A stretch of 64,000 nucleotides of DNA from VBAS01 sp963773465 (GCA_963773465.1 CAVZBF010000004.1:1922001-1986000); one strand, 5' to 3'; counted from the stretch's first letter, positions 10,337-22,264 are shown. Numbers and translations: made by a program. The notes: generated by a model from the letters alone, not told the origin.

Positions 10337-13300
10337 ATGAGAATCCATCCAATTCCTTTCACCATCCTGCTTTGTTTTTTTTCGCAAATTTCCTTTTCAC
10401 AAAAAGATACAAGTAGTGCATTGCAGCTTCGCAGCGGTAAAATTTTTACCGAAAAAAATATTACTGCTGAAAATGTAAAAGCATTTACCGAACGTTTGCA
10501 AAAAGTAAACGGCAAATCATTTGCGGTTCTGCAATTTGATCAATTGCCTTCCGAAGCAAAGAAACAAGAGCTTGCAAGTGCGGGTATTCAACTGCTTGAA
10601 TACATTCCCGGTAATGCTTACACAATCTGCATTACAAAAAATATAGATCATACTATTTTGCAAAGTGCCGGAGCAAGATCGATTCTTGAATTATCAGCGG
10701 AACAGAAAATGCATCCGGCAATGGCCAGAGGAATATTTCCGTCATGGGCAAGAAGAACACCCGGCATGGTAGATGTATGGATCAGTTTTCCTAAAACAAT
10801 TTCTTTTGATGAAATAAAAAAGTTATTAAGAGAAAGAAATATTGAGATCACTTCAGTTGAATACAGCAAGTATCACATCATTGGCTTACGAATAGTCCGC
10901 GATCGGCTGAATGAAGTTGCTTCTTTTCCATTTATTGAATATATAGAACCTGCGCCTCATGGAGCTCAGCCATTGAATTACATTGCAAAACAAAATTCCC
11001 GCGGCAATGTTTTAAATGCAGCAACAGGAGTTGGAGGATATAATTTAAAAGGTAATGGTGTAGTTATAGGTGTTGGCGATGATGCGGACCCACAGTATCA
11101 TGTCGATTTCACAGGCAGGCTTATCAATTTTGGCCCTGCAGGCTATTTATATCACGGCACACATGTGTATGGTACTGTTGGTGGCGGTGGTATTGCTGGT
11201 GAACAGTATTCAGGTTATGCGCCGAAGTCAACTATAGTTGCACAGCATCTTTCAGGAATTATCAGCAATGCGCCAACTTATGTTACCGATTACGGAATGG
11301 TAGTTACAAATAATTCTTACGGCGATATAACCGGCGATTGTGATTATATGGGATATTATGATCTGCAAAGCCGCTTGCTTGACCAGCTTGCAATCGATCA
11401 ACCAAATTTGCAAAATGTTTTTGCAGCAGGAAATGATGGCGGCCTCACTTGTTTAAATTATCCTTCTTCATTTCGTACCGTATTAAGCGGATTTCAATCA
11501 GCAAAAAATGTTTTGACGATCGGCGCTACTGACAGAACAGGAATGGTTACATCTTTTTCAAGCCGTGGCCCGGTAAAAGACGGACGTACAAAACCCGAAC
11601 TAATGGCTGATGGTTTTTTTACAACATCAACCGTGCCTACACCAGATGATGGTTATGGACCACAGCAGGGAACAAGCATGGCTTCACCGGCAGTTGCCGG
11701 CGGACTTGCATTGCTGTATGAAAAATATCGTTTACAAAATAGCGGCGCTAATCCTAAAAGCGGCTTAATGAAAGCATTGATCTGTAACGGAGGCGCTGAT
11801 CTTGGTAACACCGGTCCTGATTATACTTATGGTTTTGGATGGATGAACCTGTTGCGTTCGGTGGATATGTTGAGTAATAACCGTTATTATATTTCAACAA
11901 TTAATAACGGCGGAAATAATCCTCATTCAATTGTTGTTCCTGCAAATACTGCCCAGCTTAAAGTAACACTTTACTGGAATGATCCTGCTGCTGTTGTGTT
12001 TGCATCGCAGGCATTGGTAAATGATCTTGATCTTGAAATTACTGCTCCGTCGTCAGTTTTGCCATACAGATTAGATACGATACCTGGTAATGTCGATAAC
12101 GATGCTTTACCCGCAGCCGATCATATTAATAATATCGAACAAATTGTAATTAATACTCCTGCTAACACAACGTACACAGTGAATGTAAAAGGAACTGCAG
12201 TTGCAGCTGGTCCGCAGGAATATTTTGTTGTGTATGATATCATCCCAATTGAAACAAAGATCGTTTATCCAATAGGAAATGAAACATTGGTTCCGGGAGA
12301 AACTGAAACCATTCAATGGGAATCTTATGGCAACCCTGCCAATACTTTTTTAGTTGAATATTCTACAAATAATGGAGGAAGCTGGACAACGATCAATGCA
12401 GCAGTTGCAGCCGATATCAGAAGACTAGATTGGATCGTGCCAGCAGTAGCAAACAAGCCAGGCTTTGATAAGAGTAACAAGAAATGGATCCGGCTATACA
12501 AGTACAAGTTCTGCATTTACAATTCTTGGCATGCCAGCCTTATCATTATCATCGACACAATGCGAAGGGTATTTTGCTTTTGACTGGACGCCTGTTACCG
12601 GCGCTACAGATTATGAAGTATTTCAATTACAGGGAAATGAAATGGTGTCAATAGGAACAACTGCTTCTGCAAGTTATACGCTGAGCGGTTTATCATCCGG
12701 TACTGAATATTGGGTTACAGTTTGTGCAAGATTAAGCGGACAACGCGGAAGAAAAGCTTTTGCAATAAAACGTATTCCCAATTCAGGTACATGCAGCGGT
12801 AGCATTTCAAATAATGATATTAAATTGGATTCAATCATTGCGCCGGTTTATGGCAGGCTAAATACATCCACTGCATTAACAGCGACTACTACAGTTTCAG
12901 CAAGAATAAAAAATCTTGATGATGCAAATGTTACCAGTTTTAAAATGCGATATTATGTTGGAGGCACATTGGTAATAGAAGATGTGGTTTCAGCTACAGT
13001 TACTCCGGGCTCCGCATACACTCATAATTTTTCCGTTCCCTATAATTTTTCTGCAGCAGGGAATTATATCGTAAAAGCAGAAGTGGAAAATACAACGGGT
13101 GCTGATCCGGTCGCTGTTAATAATTCAATTACCGATACAGTCCGGCAATTAAATAATGACCCGCTCGTCACTTCCGTTTACTGATAATCTCGAAACCGCA
13201 ACAGCACGGCACTATTATAAAAACCGGTTTGGTGTAGAAGGAATCGATCGTTATGATTTCACCAACACTGACCCGCTCGGAAGATTAAGTACTTTTCTAA

Positions 13301-15721
13301 ATAGCGGCATGGCGTATTCAGGCAACCGGTCGCTGATCATGGATTATAATGGATGGAATGATGGCATAGGCAGCAATAATTTTGTTTACGGAACTTACAA
13401 TCTTACCGGCATTAATGCTGCGGTAAAAGATATGCGACTTGATTTTCAATTTAAGTCACATGGTGACAGTGTTGTTAATGCCATCAATAAAATTTGGATA
13501 CGTGGTGATGATACAAAGCCTTGGCTGGAAGCATTTACTCTTTCTTCGAATGGAAATGAGCCCGGGATTTTTAAACGTACGCCAAGCATTGAAATGTCGG
13601 ATCTGTTAATTGCCGCTTCCCAAAATTTCAGCAGCAGCTTCCAGGTTCGCTTCGGACAATTTGGAATTGTTCGTATCAATGATAATGACGGCTTCCAGGG
13701 TCATAATTTCGATGATATAAGAATTTATGAAGCTATTGATGATATACAATTACTAAGTATCGATGAGCCCAGGAATAATAGTTGTGGTTTAACTAATACA
13801 ACTGCTTTAAAAGTTACCATAAGAAATGCGTCTGTAAATTCAGTCAGTAATATTCCGATAAGGATCGTTGTAGATGGCGGTACTCCGGTTATTGAAATAA
13901 TTCCGGGTCCTCTTGCTGCAAAAACAACGGCACAGTTTCCACTTACAACTACTGCCAACCTCGCAGCATTGGGCGATCATACGGTCCTTATAAATGTTCA
14001 ATACGGTACTGATAATTTCCGGGATAATGACACTGTAAGTATAAATGTTTTTAACGCGCCATTAATTACAACATTTCCGCATGTTGAAAGTTTTGAAACG
14101 AATGATGGCTATTGGCGGAGCTCGGGTACAATTAATTCATGGCAATACGGTGTGCCTGCTTCAGGCAAAATAAATAAAGCAGCCAGCGGAACAAAAGCAT
14201 GGAAAACGAATTTGACTGGCAATTATCATAACCAGGAAACATCTTACCTGTATTCGCCATGTTACAATATCAATGGAATGACAAACCCGACGCTGAGCCT
14301 GAATATTGCTCTTGATCTTGAAGATTGTGGCGGCACATTTTGTGATGGTGCTTATATTGAATATTCAGGTGATGGAATAACATGGAACCGGCTTGGGGAT
14401 GTTGGTACCGGCACTAACTGGTACGATAAAAATTATAGCGGCAGCAAGATGTGGAGTGTGCAGGATTATACAAGATGGCATGTTGCCACAACACCTTTGC
14501 CAACCGGTATCCCCACAATAAGATTCAGAGTTGTAATTCTATCGGATCCATTTGTAAGTTTTGAAGGAGTGGCTATTGATGATGTACATGTTTATGATAA
14601 TACAATGGGAGTGTATGACGGCATAACCATGGGTTCACCGGTTTCTCAAAATATTGCGGGCGGCACTGCATGGATAAATTTTGTTTCTGGTGGAAAACTT
14701 GTCGCCTCTGTTCAGCCCAACAATCAAAATCTTGGCAACACTGATGTGCAGGCATATATAAATACCGGCGGCGTTCGCAATGATGGCAAACAATATTATC
14801 ATGACAGGAACATTACCATAAAACCGGTTAATACAAGTTTGAGCGATTCAGTTAGCGTTCGTTTTTATTTTCTTGATACAGAAACAGAGAATTTGTTGAA
14901 TGCCACCGGATGTGCAATTTGTACCAAACCGTCCATGGTGACTGAATTAGGAGTTACAAAATATTCTGACCCCGATGATATTTTTGAAAATGGAAACCTT
15001 GGTGATGATATACAGGGAACATTCAGTTTCTTAAGTGCCGATTGGAATTATAAAATTCCATTTGATAAAGGTTATTATGTAGAATTCAAGACAAAAGATT
15101 TTTCAGAGTTCTGGTTAAACAATGGCGGTGTTGACAGGCAAACTCCTTTACCGGTTGAACTCGTAAGCTTTACTGCAAAAAAGAAAGACAGCAAGGATGT
15201 GATCGCAGAATGGAAAACAGTAGCGGAACATAACGTAAGTCATTTTGAAATAGAAGTAGCAAAAGGAAATGTTGATTATCCAAAATAGCCGGTTTGTAAA
15301 AATCGGTGAGGTAGCAAGCCCGGGAAATTCAAATTCAGAAAGAACTTACAACTTCATCGACAATGAAGTTGGCAAAACCGGAGTACGTTATTACCGGTTA
15401 AAAATTGTTGACAGAGATAACACATTTGTTTATTCGCCGGTACGGCCTGTTGTATTCAGCAATGAGGTGCAGTGGCAGGTGTATCCAAACCCATCAAATG
15501 GTAATTACAATTTTGTTTATCAATTAGACCAAAGCGAAAAACTAAACCTAAAGATTTACGGTGCAGATGGCAAGCTTGTCAAACGAATGGAATTTAGCGG
15601 AAATGGTTTTGTGCAAAAGGCACAGCTTGATTTAAGAGCCGCGAAAATTGCTCCGGGAGTCTATCTTCTTTTGGCAGAATCTGGTGAAAAGAAATACAGC
15701 ATAAGACTGATAAAGCAATAA
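10337..15721 (+). CDS. Subtilisin-family (S8) protease with T9SS sorting domain (three frameshifts)
   Basis: About 1,793 residues when joined. The start 'MRIHPIPFTILLCFFSQISFSQ' is a signal peptide. A propeptide-like region is followed by the S8 domain: catalytic Asp near 'VIGVGDDADPQYHVDF' (~245), His in 'YHGTHVYGT' (~272), Ser in 'GTSMASPAVAGG' (~448). Beta-sandwich modules follow: a proprotein-convertase-like P region, fibronectin type III-like and CARDB-like segments, and a MAM/jelly-roll-like domain (~1,250-1,420). A T9SS type A domain ('WQVYPNPSNGNYNF' to 'IRLIKQ') closes the protein. One-base insertions near 12463, 13170 and 15280 interrupt the frame and each is repairable. It probably acts at the cell surface or is released, degrading proteins. 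Confidence 0.85.
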
Positions 15722-15724
15722 AAT

Positions 15725-15746
15725 AAAGGGGCTCACGAGCCCCTTT
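15725..15746. terminator. Bidirectional rho-independent terminator
   Basis: Stem AAAGGGGCTC / GAGCCCCTTT (15725-15734 and 15737-15746) sits between the convergent protease gene (stop 15721) and the small gene ending at 15765. A/T runs lie on both sides, so it can serve both strands. Confidence 0.8.
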
Positions 15747-15764
15747 ACTATTTTGCGCTACTAA

Positions 15765-15968
15765 TTACCATCCTTGTTTAGCAATTCCGGCTTTAATAGC
15801 CGCCATCGCTTTTTCTTCGTTTACCAAAGTTGTCAGCTTATTTCCCTTACCATCATGCCCCTGCACCATATAGGCACCTTTGGCAGTTTTGGTGATCACG
15901 GCATCCATAATCGGAACTCCTTTCTCTTTGGTTTTTACATTGTAGGCTGTTAGTTGAACTTCACTCAT
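15765..15968 (-). CDS. Small conserved hypothetical protein
   Basis: A 67-residue protein starting at ATG 15968 ('MSEVQLTAYNVKTKEK'). The open frame extends to 16025, but the downstream ATG better fits a compact globular protein. It reads as an alternating beta-rich N-terminal part ('VITKTAKGAYMVQGHDGKG') and a C-terminal helix ('NEEKAMAAIKAGIAKQGW'). It has no signal peptide or recognisable motif. It lies downstream of gyrB but is separated by gyrB's terminator, so it is probably an independent transcript. Function unknown. Confidence 0.65.
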   Translation of the reverse strand: MSEVQLTAYNVKTKEKGVPIMDAVITKTAKGAYMVQGHDGKGNKLTTLVNEEKAMAAIKAGIAKQGW

Positions 15969-16040
15969 GATATAGGTTTTTTGATTAGGAATGCCTGAAA
16001 TTAGGACTTTTACGCCTTTTAGCATAACCAGAAATAAAAA

Positions 16041-16060
16041 AGCTCCGGGCTTTCGGAGCT
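16041..16060 (-). terminator. gyrB rho-independent terminator
   Basis: AGCTCCG (16041-16047) pairs with CGGAGCT (16054-16060). On the minus strand the hairpin is followed directly by TTTTTTATTTC. It lies 28 bases beyond the gyrB stop. Confidence 0.8.
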
Positions 16061-16087
16061 AATCATTTTATTTTTAACGACTTAAGA

Positions 16088-18097
16088 TCAAACATCAATT
16101 TTAGCATACCGTGCATGGCTCTCAATAAACTCACGTCTTGGCCCTACTTCGTCGCCCATCAGCATACTGAAAACACGGTCAGCTTCAGCCGCACTTTCAA
16201 TTGTTACCTGTTTTAAGGTCCTTGTGTCAGGGTTCATCGTCGTGTCCCAAAGTTGTGTCGCATTCATTTCACCCAAACCTTTATAGCGCTGCACATTTAC
16301 ACTATCTTCCTTACCTCCGCCAATTTTTTCCACCGAAGCTTTTCGTTGTTCTTCAGTCCATGCATAGGCTTGTTCTTTTCCTTTTTTAACCAGGTAAAGG
16401 GGCGGTTGGGCAATATAAACATATCCCTGCTCTACCAGTTCTTTCATGTACCGGTAAATAAATGTGAGGATAAGGGTGGCAATATGGCTTCCATCCACAT
16501 CGGCATCGGTCATGATAATGAGTTTGTGATAGCGAAGCTTTACAAGATTCAATGCTTTCGGATCTTCAGGGGTTCCAACGGTTACTCCCAAAGCCGTGTA
16601 CATATTTCTTATTTCTTCGTTTTCGTAGATCTTATGCTCCATTGCTTTTTCCACGTTCAAAATTTTACCGCGCAATGGAAGAATAGCCTGGAAACTTCTG
16701 TCGCGGCCTTGCTTTGCGGTACCACCGGCACTATCACCCTCAACCAGGTACAATTCACATCTTTCAGGGTCTCTGTCTGAACAGTCGGCAAGTTTGCCTG
16801 GCAATCCGCCACCGCTTAATACAGATTTTCGTCTGAACCAGTTCTCTTGCCTTTCGTGCAGCAGCCCTTGCCTGTGCAGCAAGGATCACTTTATTGAATA
16901 ATGTTTTTGCTTCTCTTGGATTTTCTTCAAGATAGGCTTCAAGAACTTTTGAAACTGTGGAGTCAACAACCCCCATCACTTCACTGTTACCGAGTTTCGT
17001 TTTTGTCTGTCCTTCAAATTGGGGCTCCGGAACTTTTACAGAGATAATTGAACTAAGTCCTTCACGAAAATCATCACCTTCAATTTCAACTTTAGCTTTT
17101 TCAAACAAGCCCTTGTTTGTCACCATAACTTTTAAATACTCTTGTTAATGCACGGCGAAAGCCAGCCACATGGGTACCGCCTTCAATGGTATTAATGTTA
17201 TTTACATAAGAATAAACATGCTCATTGAAAGAATCATTATAGATCATCGCTACTTCCACGGCAACATTTGTTGCTTCATCACGGCCTTCACAAAAATTAC
17301 TTTTGGAAGAAGAGGACTTCTTCCTGCATTTTTATCCAGCATTTCTACAAACTCAACAATACCGCCTTCACTGTAAAATGTTTTTGAATAAGTACCATTT
17401 TCATCTTCTTTTTCCCGAAGATCATTTAAAGTAATAGCTTACTCCTTTATTTAAAAAGGAAAGCTCACGAAGACGGCCTTCCAGGATATCTTTTTTGTAA
17501 ACGGTAACAAGTAAAAATGCTGTCATCAGGCCAGAAATGAACTGTCGTTCCTGTTTTATCACTTGTGCCTAGTTTCACGAACAGGATATTGCGGTACACC
17601 GATCTTATATTCCTGCTCAAATATTTTTCCATCACGGCAAACTTCAACATGAAGATTTTTACTTAATGCATTTACACAACTTACACCCACACCATGCAAA
17701 CCACCCGAAACTTTATACGAATTCTTATCAAACTTACCGCCGGCATGCAATACCGTCATTACAACTTCCAATGCACTTCTTTTTTCTTTCGGATGCATAT
17801 CGGTCGGAATACCGCGGCCATCATCTTCTACTGATACGGAATTATCTTCATGAATAGTAACGATAATATTTTTACAATAACCGGCCAATGCTTCATCAAT
17901 TGAATTATCGACAACTTCATAAACGAGGTGATGTAAACCTTTTTCACTGATATCGCCAATATACATTGCAGGACGCTTACGAACGGCTTCCAGTCCTTCC
18001 AAAACCTGGATGCTATCAGCACCATAACCAGCCCCCTCCTGACCTGCCCCAATAGGGAGGAAATCTGCGCTGTTTTTGCTTTGATTTCTTCGCTCAT
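16088..18097 (-). CDS. gyrB: DNA gyrase subunit B (about seven frameshifts)
   Basis: ATPase subunit of DNA gyrase. The N-terminal GHKL domain is clear: 'EGLEAVRKRPAMYIGD', 'VVDNSIDEALAG', 'VEDDGRGIPTD', 'GGLHGVGVSCVNAL'. The transducer follows ('VAGFRRALTRVFKSYG'), then Toprim ('LYLVEGDSAGGTAKQGR', 'MTDADVDGSHIATL') and the C-terminal tail ending 'RREFIESHARYAKIDV'. The frame changes near 18040, 17570, 17507, 17445, 17285, 17110 and 16820. Every break is a one-base length difference with family-conserved sequence on both sides. As gyrB is normally single-copy and essential, these are read as sequence errors. The start 'MSEEIKAKTAQ' at 18097 matches related gyrases. A G/C-rich repeat is embedded at 18032-18060. 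Confidence 0.9.
18032..18060. repeat. G/C-rich repeat inside the gyrB 5' end
   Basis: CCCCTCCTGACCTGCCCC followed by AATAGGGAGG. It resembles the element at 1081-1106 (CCCCTCCT...TTAGGGAGG). It lies 12 codons into gyrB, before the conserved 'GYGADSIQVLEG', so it is translated in the poorly conserved N-terminal tail. Confidence 0.5.
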
Positions 18098-18226
18098 AAA
18101 TTGATAAATCCTTCTGTAAAATTGAGTAAAATGAAATGCCTGCGAATGTACGTAAATAAGGCCTCTTTAGGTGATTTATCAGGCTAATTTTTGAGCACTT
18201 TTCAGCACGATGGTGGATAAAAAATA

Positions 18227-18254
18227 AAGGCTGAAAAATTCCTTTTTCAGCCTT
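18227..18254 (-). terminator. lpxC-fabZ rho-independent terminator
   Basis: AAGGCTGAAAAA (18227-18238) pairs with TTTTTCAGCCTT (18243-18254). Minus-strand reading continues into TATTTTTTATCC. It ends the lipid A transcript 20 bases after the lpxC-fabZ stop and isolates gyrB downstream. Confidence 0.85.
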
Positions 18255-18274
18255 CCAAATGCGATCATTTTTTA

Positions 18275-19726
18275 TCAACCACTACGCTTTACAATCTGCG
18301 CCACCAGGTCAGCTTCGGTGCAAACCTTATTACCAACATATACTGTTCCTTTCATTTCACATATACCGCGGCGTATCGGTGTGGAAAGCTCCATTTTCAG
18401 GATCATCGCATCGCCGGGTTTTACCATTTGTTTGAATTTGCAATTATCGATCTTGAGGAAATAAGTATCGTATAGTCCTTCAGGGCTCATGTTCATTGCC
18501 AGTATACCGCCGCATTGCGCCAGTGCTTCAACCTGTAATACGCCGGGCATAACAGGATTTCCGGGAAAATGTCCCTGGAAAAACCATTCGTTAAAGGTTA
18601 CGTTTTTAATTCCCACAATATGCGTATCGCTTAGTTCGATGATCTTATCAAGCAATAAAAAAGGATAACGATGGGGTAATTTTTTTTCAATATAGGCAAG
18701 ATCAAAAACCGGGGGCACTGTTGGATCATACACCGGAACTCCACGGGTATGTTTATTCTTCTTTATGAATTGCTTTATTTTTTTTGCAAACTCTACATTG
18801 CTGCTATGCCCGGGCCTGCTTGCAATAATTTTTGCTTTGATAGGATAGCCGACCAATGCGAGATCACCTACCACATCAAGTAATTTATGACGGGCCGGCT
18901 CATTCGGAAATCGTAATTCAAGATTATTCAGGTACCCTTCGCTTTTTACTTCGATCTTATCTTTCTTAAATATTTTTTTCAATCGTTCGATCTCCACTGC
19001 GCCCACAGGTTTATCTACCACCACAATTGCATTGTTTACATCACCGCCTTTAATAAGATTATTATCGATCAGCATTTCCAGTTCATGTAAAAAACAAAAA
19101 GTGCGGCAGGGAGCAATTTCGGTTTTAAAATCAGACATTGTTTTTAACCCGGCATGTTGTGTACCAAGAACAGGAGAATTAAAATCAATTAAGGTAGTAA
19201 CCGAATATTCAGCTGCAGGCATAGCTACCATATCAACTCTTTTCTTTTCATCCTGGAAATAAATATTTTCATCAATGGTATACCATGTTTTTGCTGCGTC
19301 CTGCTCTGCGATCCCGGCTTTTTCAATGATATCTACAAAAGGCTCACTGCTTCCGTCCATGATCGGCATTTCGGGTCCGTTCACTTCTACAAGGCAATTG
19401 TCAATGCCCATTCCCACCAATGCAGCAAGCACATGTTCTACCGTACTTACTTTAGCGCCATTTGCTTCAAGAGTGGTGCCGCGACTTGTATCTGTCACAA
19501 GATCACAATCAGCTTTTATTATTGGTTTGCCCGGCAGATCGATACGTTGAAACTGGATTCCGAAACCTGGTGTTGCCGGTTTTAGTGTAAGATCAACGAG
19601 TACACCAGTATGCAGGCCCGTACCTGAAATACATGCTTCGGTGTTTATGGTATGTTGCCTGTCGGGATTAAAAGGCGCAGACATATTCTCGGCAATATAA
19701 TTCTTATTTTCTGTGGATGAGATCAT
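18275..19726 (-). CDS. lpxC-fabZ: LpxC-FabZ fusion: UDP-3-O-acyl-GlcNAc deacetylase / hydroxyacyl-ACP dehydratase
   Basis: Bifunctional 483-residue protein of the kind common in Bacteroidota. Residues ~20-310 are LpxC, the zinc deacetylase committing UDP-acyl-GlcNAc to lipid A. They show 'HTGVLVDLTLKPA', the metal-binding 'STVEHVLAAL' (His98), 'EMPIMDGSS' and 'HKLLDVVGDL'. Residues ~335-483 are FabZ, the fatty-acid beta-hydroxyacyl-ACP dehydratase, with 'LPHRYPFLLLDKI', the catalytic His in 'GHFPGNPVMPG' and Glu in 'QVEALAQCGG'. The fusion links lipid A and membrane fatty-acid supply. It lies 125 bases downstream of lpxD on the same strand, and the expected lpxA is not next to it. Confidence 0.96.
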   Translation of the reverse strand: MISSTENKNYIAENMSAPFNPDRQHTINTEACISGTGLHTGVLVDLTLKPATPGFGIQFQRIDLPGKPIIKADCDLVTDTSRGTTLEANGAKVSTVEHVLAALVGMGIDNCLVEVNGPEMPIMDGSSEPFVDIIEKAGIAEQDAAKTWYTIDENIYFQDEKKRVDMVAMPAAEYSVTTLIDFNSPVLGTQHAGLKTMSDFKTEIAPCRTFCFLHELEMLIDNNLIKGGDVNNAIVVVDKPVGAVEIERLKKIFKKDKIEVKSEGYLNNLELRFPNEPARHKLLDVVGDLALVGYPIKAKIIASRPGHSSNVEFAKKIKQFIKKNKHTRGVPVYDPTVPPVFDLAYIEKKLPHRYPFLLLDKIIELSDTHIVGIKNVTFNEWFFQGHFPGNPVMPGVLQVEALAQCGGILAMNMSPEGLYDTYFLKIDNCKFKQMVKPGDAMILKMELSTPIRRGICEMKGTVYVGNKVCTEADLVAQIVKRSG

Positions 19727-19851
19727 GCGGGCAAAGATACAGTTTGAGAGGAAAAATTGAGATTTATGAAGCCGGCATTTATAATTCTTTTCAACACCCG
19801 TTGCGAAGTTCCACTTATGAATTAGTAATTCTACCCGACAAATAAAAAGTA

Positions 19852-20905
19852 TCAGGATACTCTTTCACTCATTAATTGTTTCACCAATGCTTCCAACTCT
19901 TTTATTCTTTTTTCCAATTCCGGTAAGTTACGGGCAATAGCCTGGCTGCGTATCGCTTTATTATAATCATAAGCGGGAGAACCGGTAACAGCACTGCCGG
20001 CCTTTAACGATTTACCCAAACCTGCCTGTGCATTTATTTTTGAACCATCGCCAACTTGTAAATGGCCGGCAAGTCCTGCCTGTCCACCGATCATTACGCC
20101 ATTGCCAATTTTAGTGCTGCCACTTATTCCGGCCAATGCAGCAATCACTGTACTATTACCAACTTCTACATTATGTGCAATCTGTACTAAATTATCAAGC
20201 TTTGCTCCTGATCTGTATTATCGTAGAACCCATAGTAGCCCTGTCAATAGTTGTATTAGCACCGATCTCAACATTGTCTTCAACAATTACATTTCCAATC
20301 TGCGGTACTTTTTGAAAACTTCCATCAGTTTGCGGCGCAAAACCAAAACCATCACTGCCAATAACAGTACCTGCATGAATAATGACATTACTTCCAATAA
20401 TGCAATCATGATAAATTTTAACACCGGGATGAATGATCGAGTCATCTCCAATTTTCACATTATTTCCGAGATAAGCATTTGGATAGATCTTTACATTATT
20501 GCCAAGCTTTACATATTCTCCGATATAGGCAAAAGCACCAATAAAAACATTTTGTCCATGCGATGCGGAAGAAGCGATATAAGAAGGCTGTTGTATTCCC
20601 ACCAATTGCTCCTGCATCATTTGCTGGTATTTGTTCAGCAATGTTGCAAAGGCAGTATAAGCATCAGGCACACGAATTAAAGTTGCCGTGACAGATTGTT
20701 TTAATTCCAAACCATCGTTAATAATGATCACCGATGCCTTGGTACTGTATAAATATTCTTCGTATTTCGGGTTGGCTAAAAAAGCAAGCTGCCCGTTTTG
20801 TGCCTCTTCGATTTTTCCAAAAGAATCTACAGAAGCATTTGAGTCGCCTTCTGTTTTGCCATTGACAATTGCTGCTATTTGTGCTGCTGAAAATTGCATA
20901 ATCAA
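19852..20905 (-). CDS. lpxD: UDP-3-O-acylglucosamine N-acyltransferase (one frameshift)
   Basis: Third step of lipid A synthesis: adds the N-linked hydroxyacyl chain. The N-terminal uridine-binding domain (~1-100, 'GQLAFLANPKYEEYLYSTKAS') precedes a left-handed beta-helix of hexapeptide repeats ('NNVKIYPNAYLGNNVKIGDD') and the catalytic-region 'HAGTVIGSDGFGFAP'. A C-terminal helix follows ('LEKRIKELEALVKQL'). A one-base insertion near 20212 changes frame. Removing it joins 'GSTIIQ' to 'SGAKLDNLVQIAHNVEVG', giving about 350 residues. ATG 20905 and 20899 are both possible starts. It precedes lpxC-fabZ and follows the HD-domain gene. Confidence 0.92.
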
Positions 20906-20967
20906 TAAGTCGTGTTACTGGTTTTGTGGTTTCTGGTTTCTGGTTTGGGACAACACTTAACCAGTAC

Positions 20968-22200
20968 TCAACAACCAATAACTAGAAACTGAAGGTAACA
21001 AATGTACTGTTTTTTAACCGGGCTGGAGAGATGCTGATGGATCAAAGCATTGTCAACATTCGAAATATCTTTTACACTTCCATCTTTAAATAAAATATTT
21101 ATTCTTTCATCCAGCAGGTCATAGGTTGTGTTAATTGCTTCCCCGGTAAAAACGAAATAATCAGCTTCGTCATTGTTGATACCAAATCGTTTTACCAGTT
21201 CTTTTTTCTTTTCATTAACAAATGCATCATCAAAAGCATCGGCCTGCAATTTTACTTTATAAAGTTTACGATCAACAAGACCGCGGCAAAGTATTGATAA
21301 AATTTTGTCGGAATGACCGATCCAGTTTTTAACGGTAGCCATTACATCAAAATCATCAAGACTGCAGAAGGTGTCAAGATGTTCTTCTGTTTTATGATCA
21401 ACGGGAGGGTTTTGTAAAAAATAATTCAATGCGGATGTTGCAGCTTCTGTTTTTATTCCTTTTGCGATCAGCTCCTTTGCTCTCCGGATAATATTTACCA
21501 GCATCATTTCTGCACTTAGTACGGTTTTATGCAAATACACCTGCCAGTACATCAACCGGCGGGATACTAAAAATTTTTCAATGGAATAAATCGCTTTTTC
21601 TTCTACCATTAATTCACCATTATGAACGCAGAACATTTTAATAATGCGGTCATAGCCGATAACTCCTTCTGAAACGCCTGTAAAAAAACTATCCCGGGTT
21701 AAATAATCCATCCGGTCAACATCAACCTGGCCGGCAATTAACTGGTACAAAAATTTTTTCGGATAGTTATTGGTGAAAATATCAATGGCTGTTTGCAACC
21801 GGCCATTAAATTCCTTGTTCAGCACTTTCATAATAAGAATGGAAAGTGTTTCATGATGCACATCTTTGATCAACTCTTTTTCAAGTGTATGCGAATAGGG
21901 ACCATGACCAACATCATGCAAAAGAATAGCGATCTTGGCGCCAAGTTCTTCTTCATGAGTGATCTCAATTCCTTTGTTCTTTAGCTCCTGCAATGCATTA
22001 CACATAAGATGATACGCTCCAAGAGAATGATGAAGCCGTGAATGCACTGCACCGGGATAAACAAGATGAGCAAATGCCATTTGATAAATGCGCCGTAACC
22101 GCTGATACTAGGGATGTGCAATAATATCCAGTATCAACGGGTGATCTATCGTAATAAAACCATAAACAGGATCGTTGATTATCTTTCTGCTGTTGGACAT
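20968..22200 (-). CDS. HD-domain phosphohydrolase (in-frame amber at codon 31)
   Basis: dNTPase-like/SAMHD1-like HD protein, 410 codons. The true start is ATG 22200 ('MSNSRKIINDPVYGF'), the family's conserved N-terminus. Codon 31 is TAG (22108-22110) inside 'IAHP*YQRLRRIYQM', where relatives have an aromatic residue. The frame is otherwise intact to 20968. Metal ligands are visible in 'VHSRLHHSLGAYHL' and 'LLHDVGHGPYSHTLE', with 'DVDRMDYLTRDSFFTG' following. If the stop were real, translation could only restart at 22080 and would lose the N-terminus. The last few residues read into repeat-like intergenic sequence. It is the first gene of the lpxD-lpxC unit and divergent from porX. Confidence 0.85.
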
Positions 22201-22256
22201 GTTGCTTTTTTGTTAAAGGGTAGCGGGCAAAACTACAATAGCTGAAGTTATTAAAC

Positions 22257-22264
22257 TAAATTTG
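22257..22264 (+). promoter_or_regulatory. Candidate Bacteroidota -7 element upstream of porX
   Basis: TAAATTTG matches the TAnnTTTG -7 consensus and lies ~150 bases before the porX start in the divergent HD/porX spacer. I see no convincing -33 TTG at the right distance, so this is tentative. Confidence 0.3.

Noticed and set aside
16253..16780. 175-codon plus-strand open frame
   Set aside because: Antisense shadow of the gyrB Toprim region.
20102..20680. 192-codon plus-strand open frame
   Set aside because: Antisense to lpxD hexapeptide repeats; low-complexity translation and no recognisable protein features.
20906..20967. CTGGTTT-type short tandem repeat as a regulatory element
   Set aside because: The lpxD-HD spacer has repeated GGTTTCTG units and a loosely complementary arm, but the symmetry is poor and nothing links it to a function.
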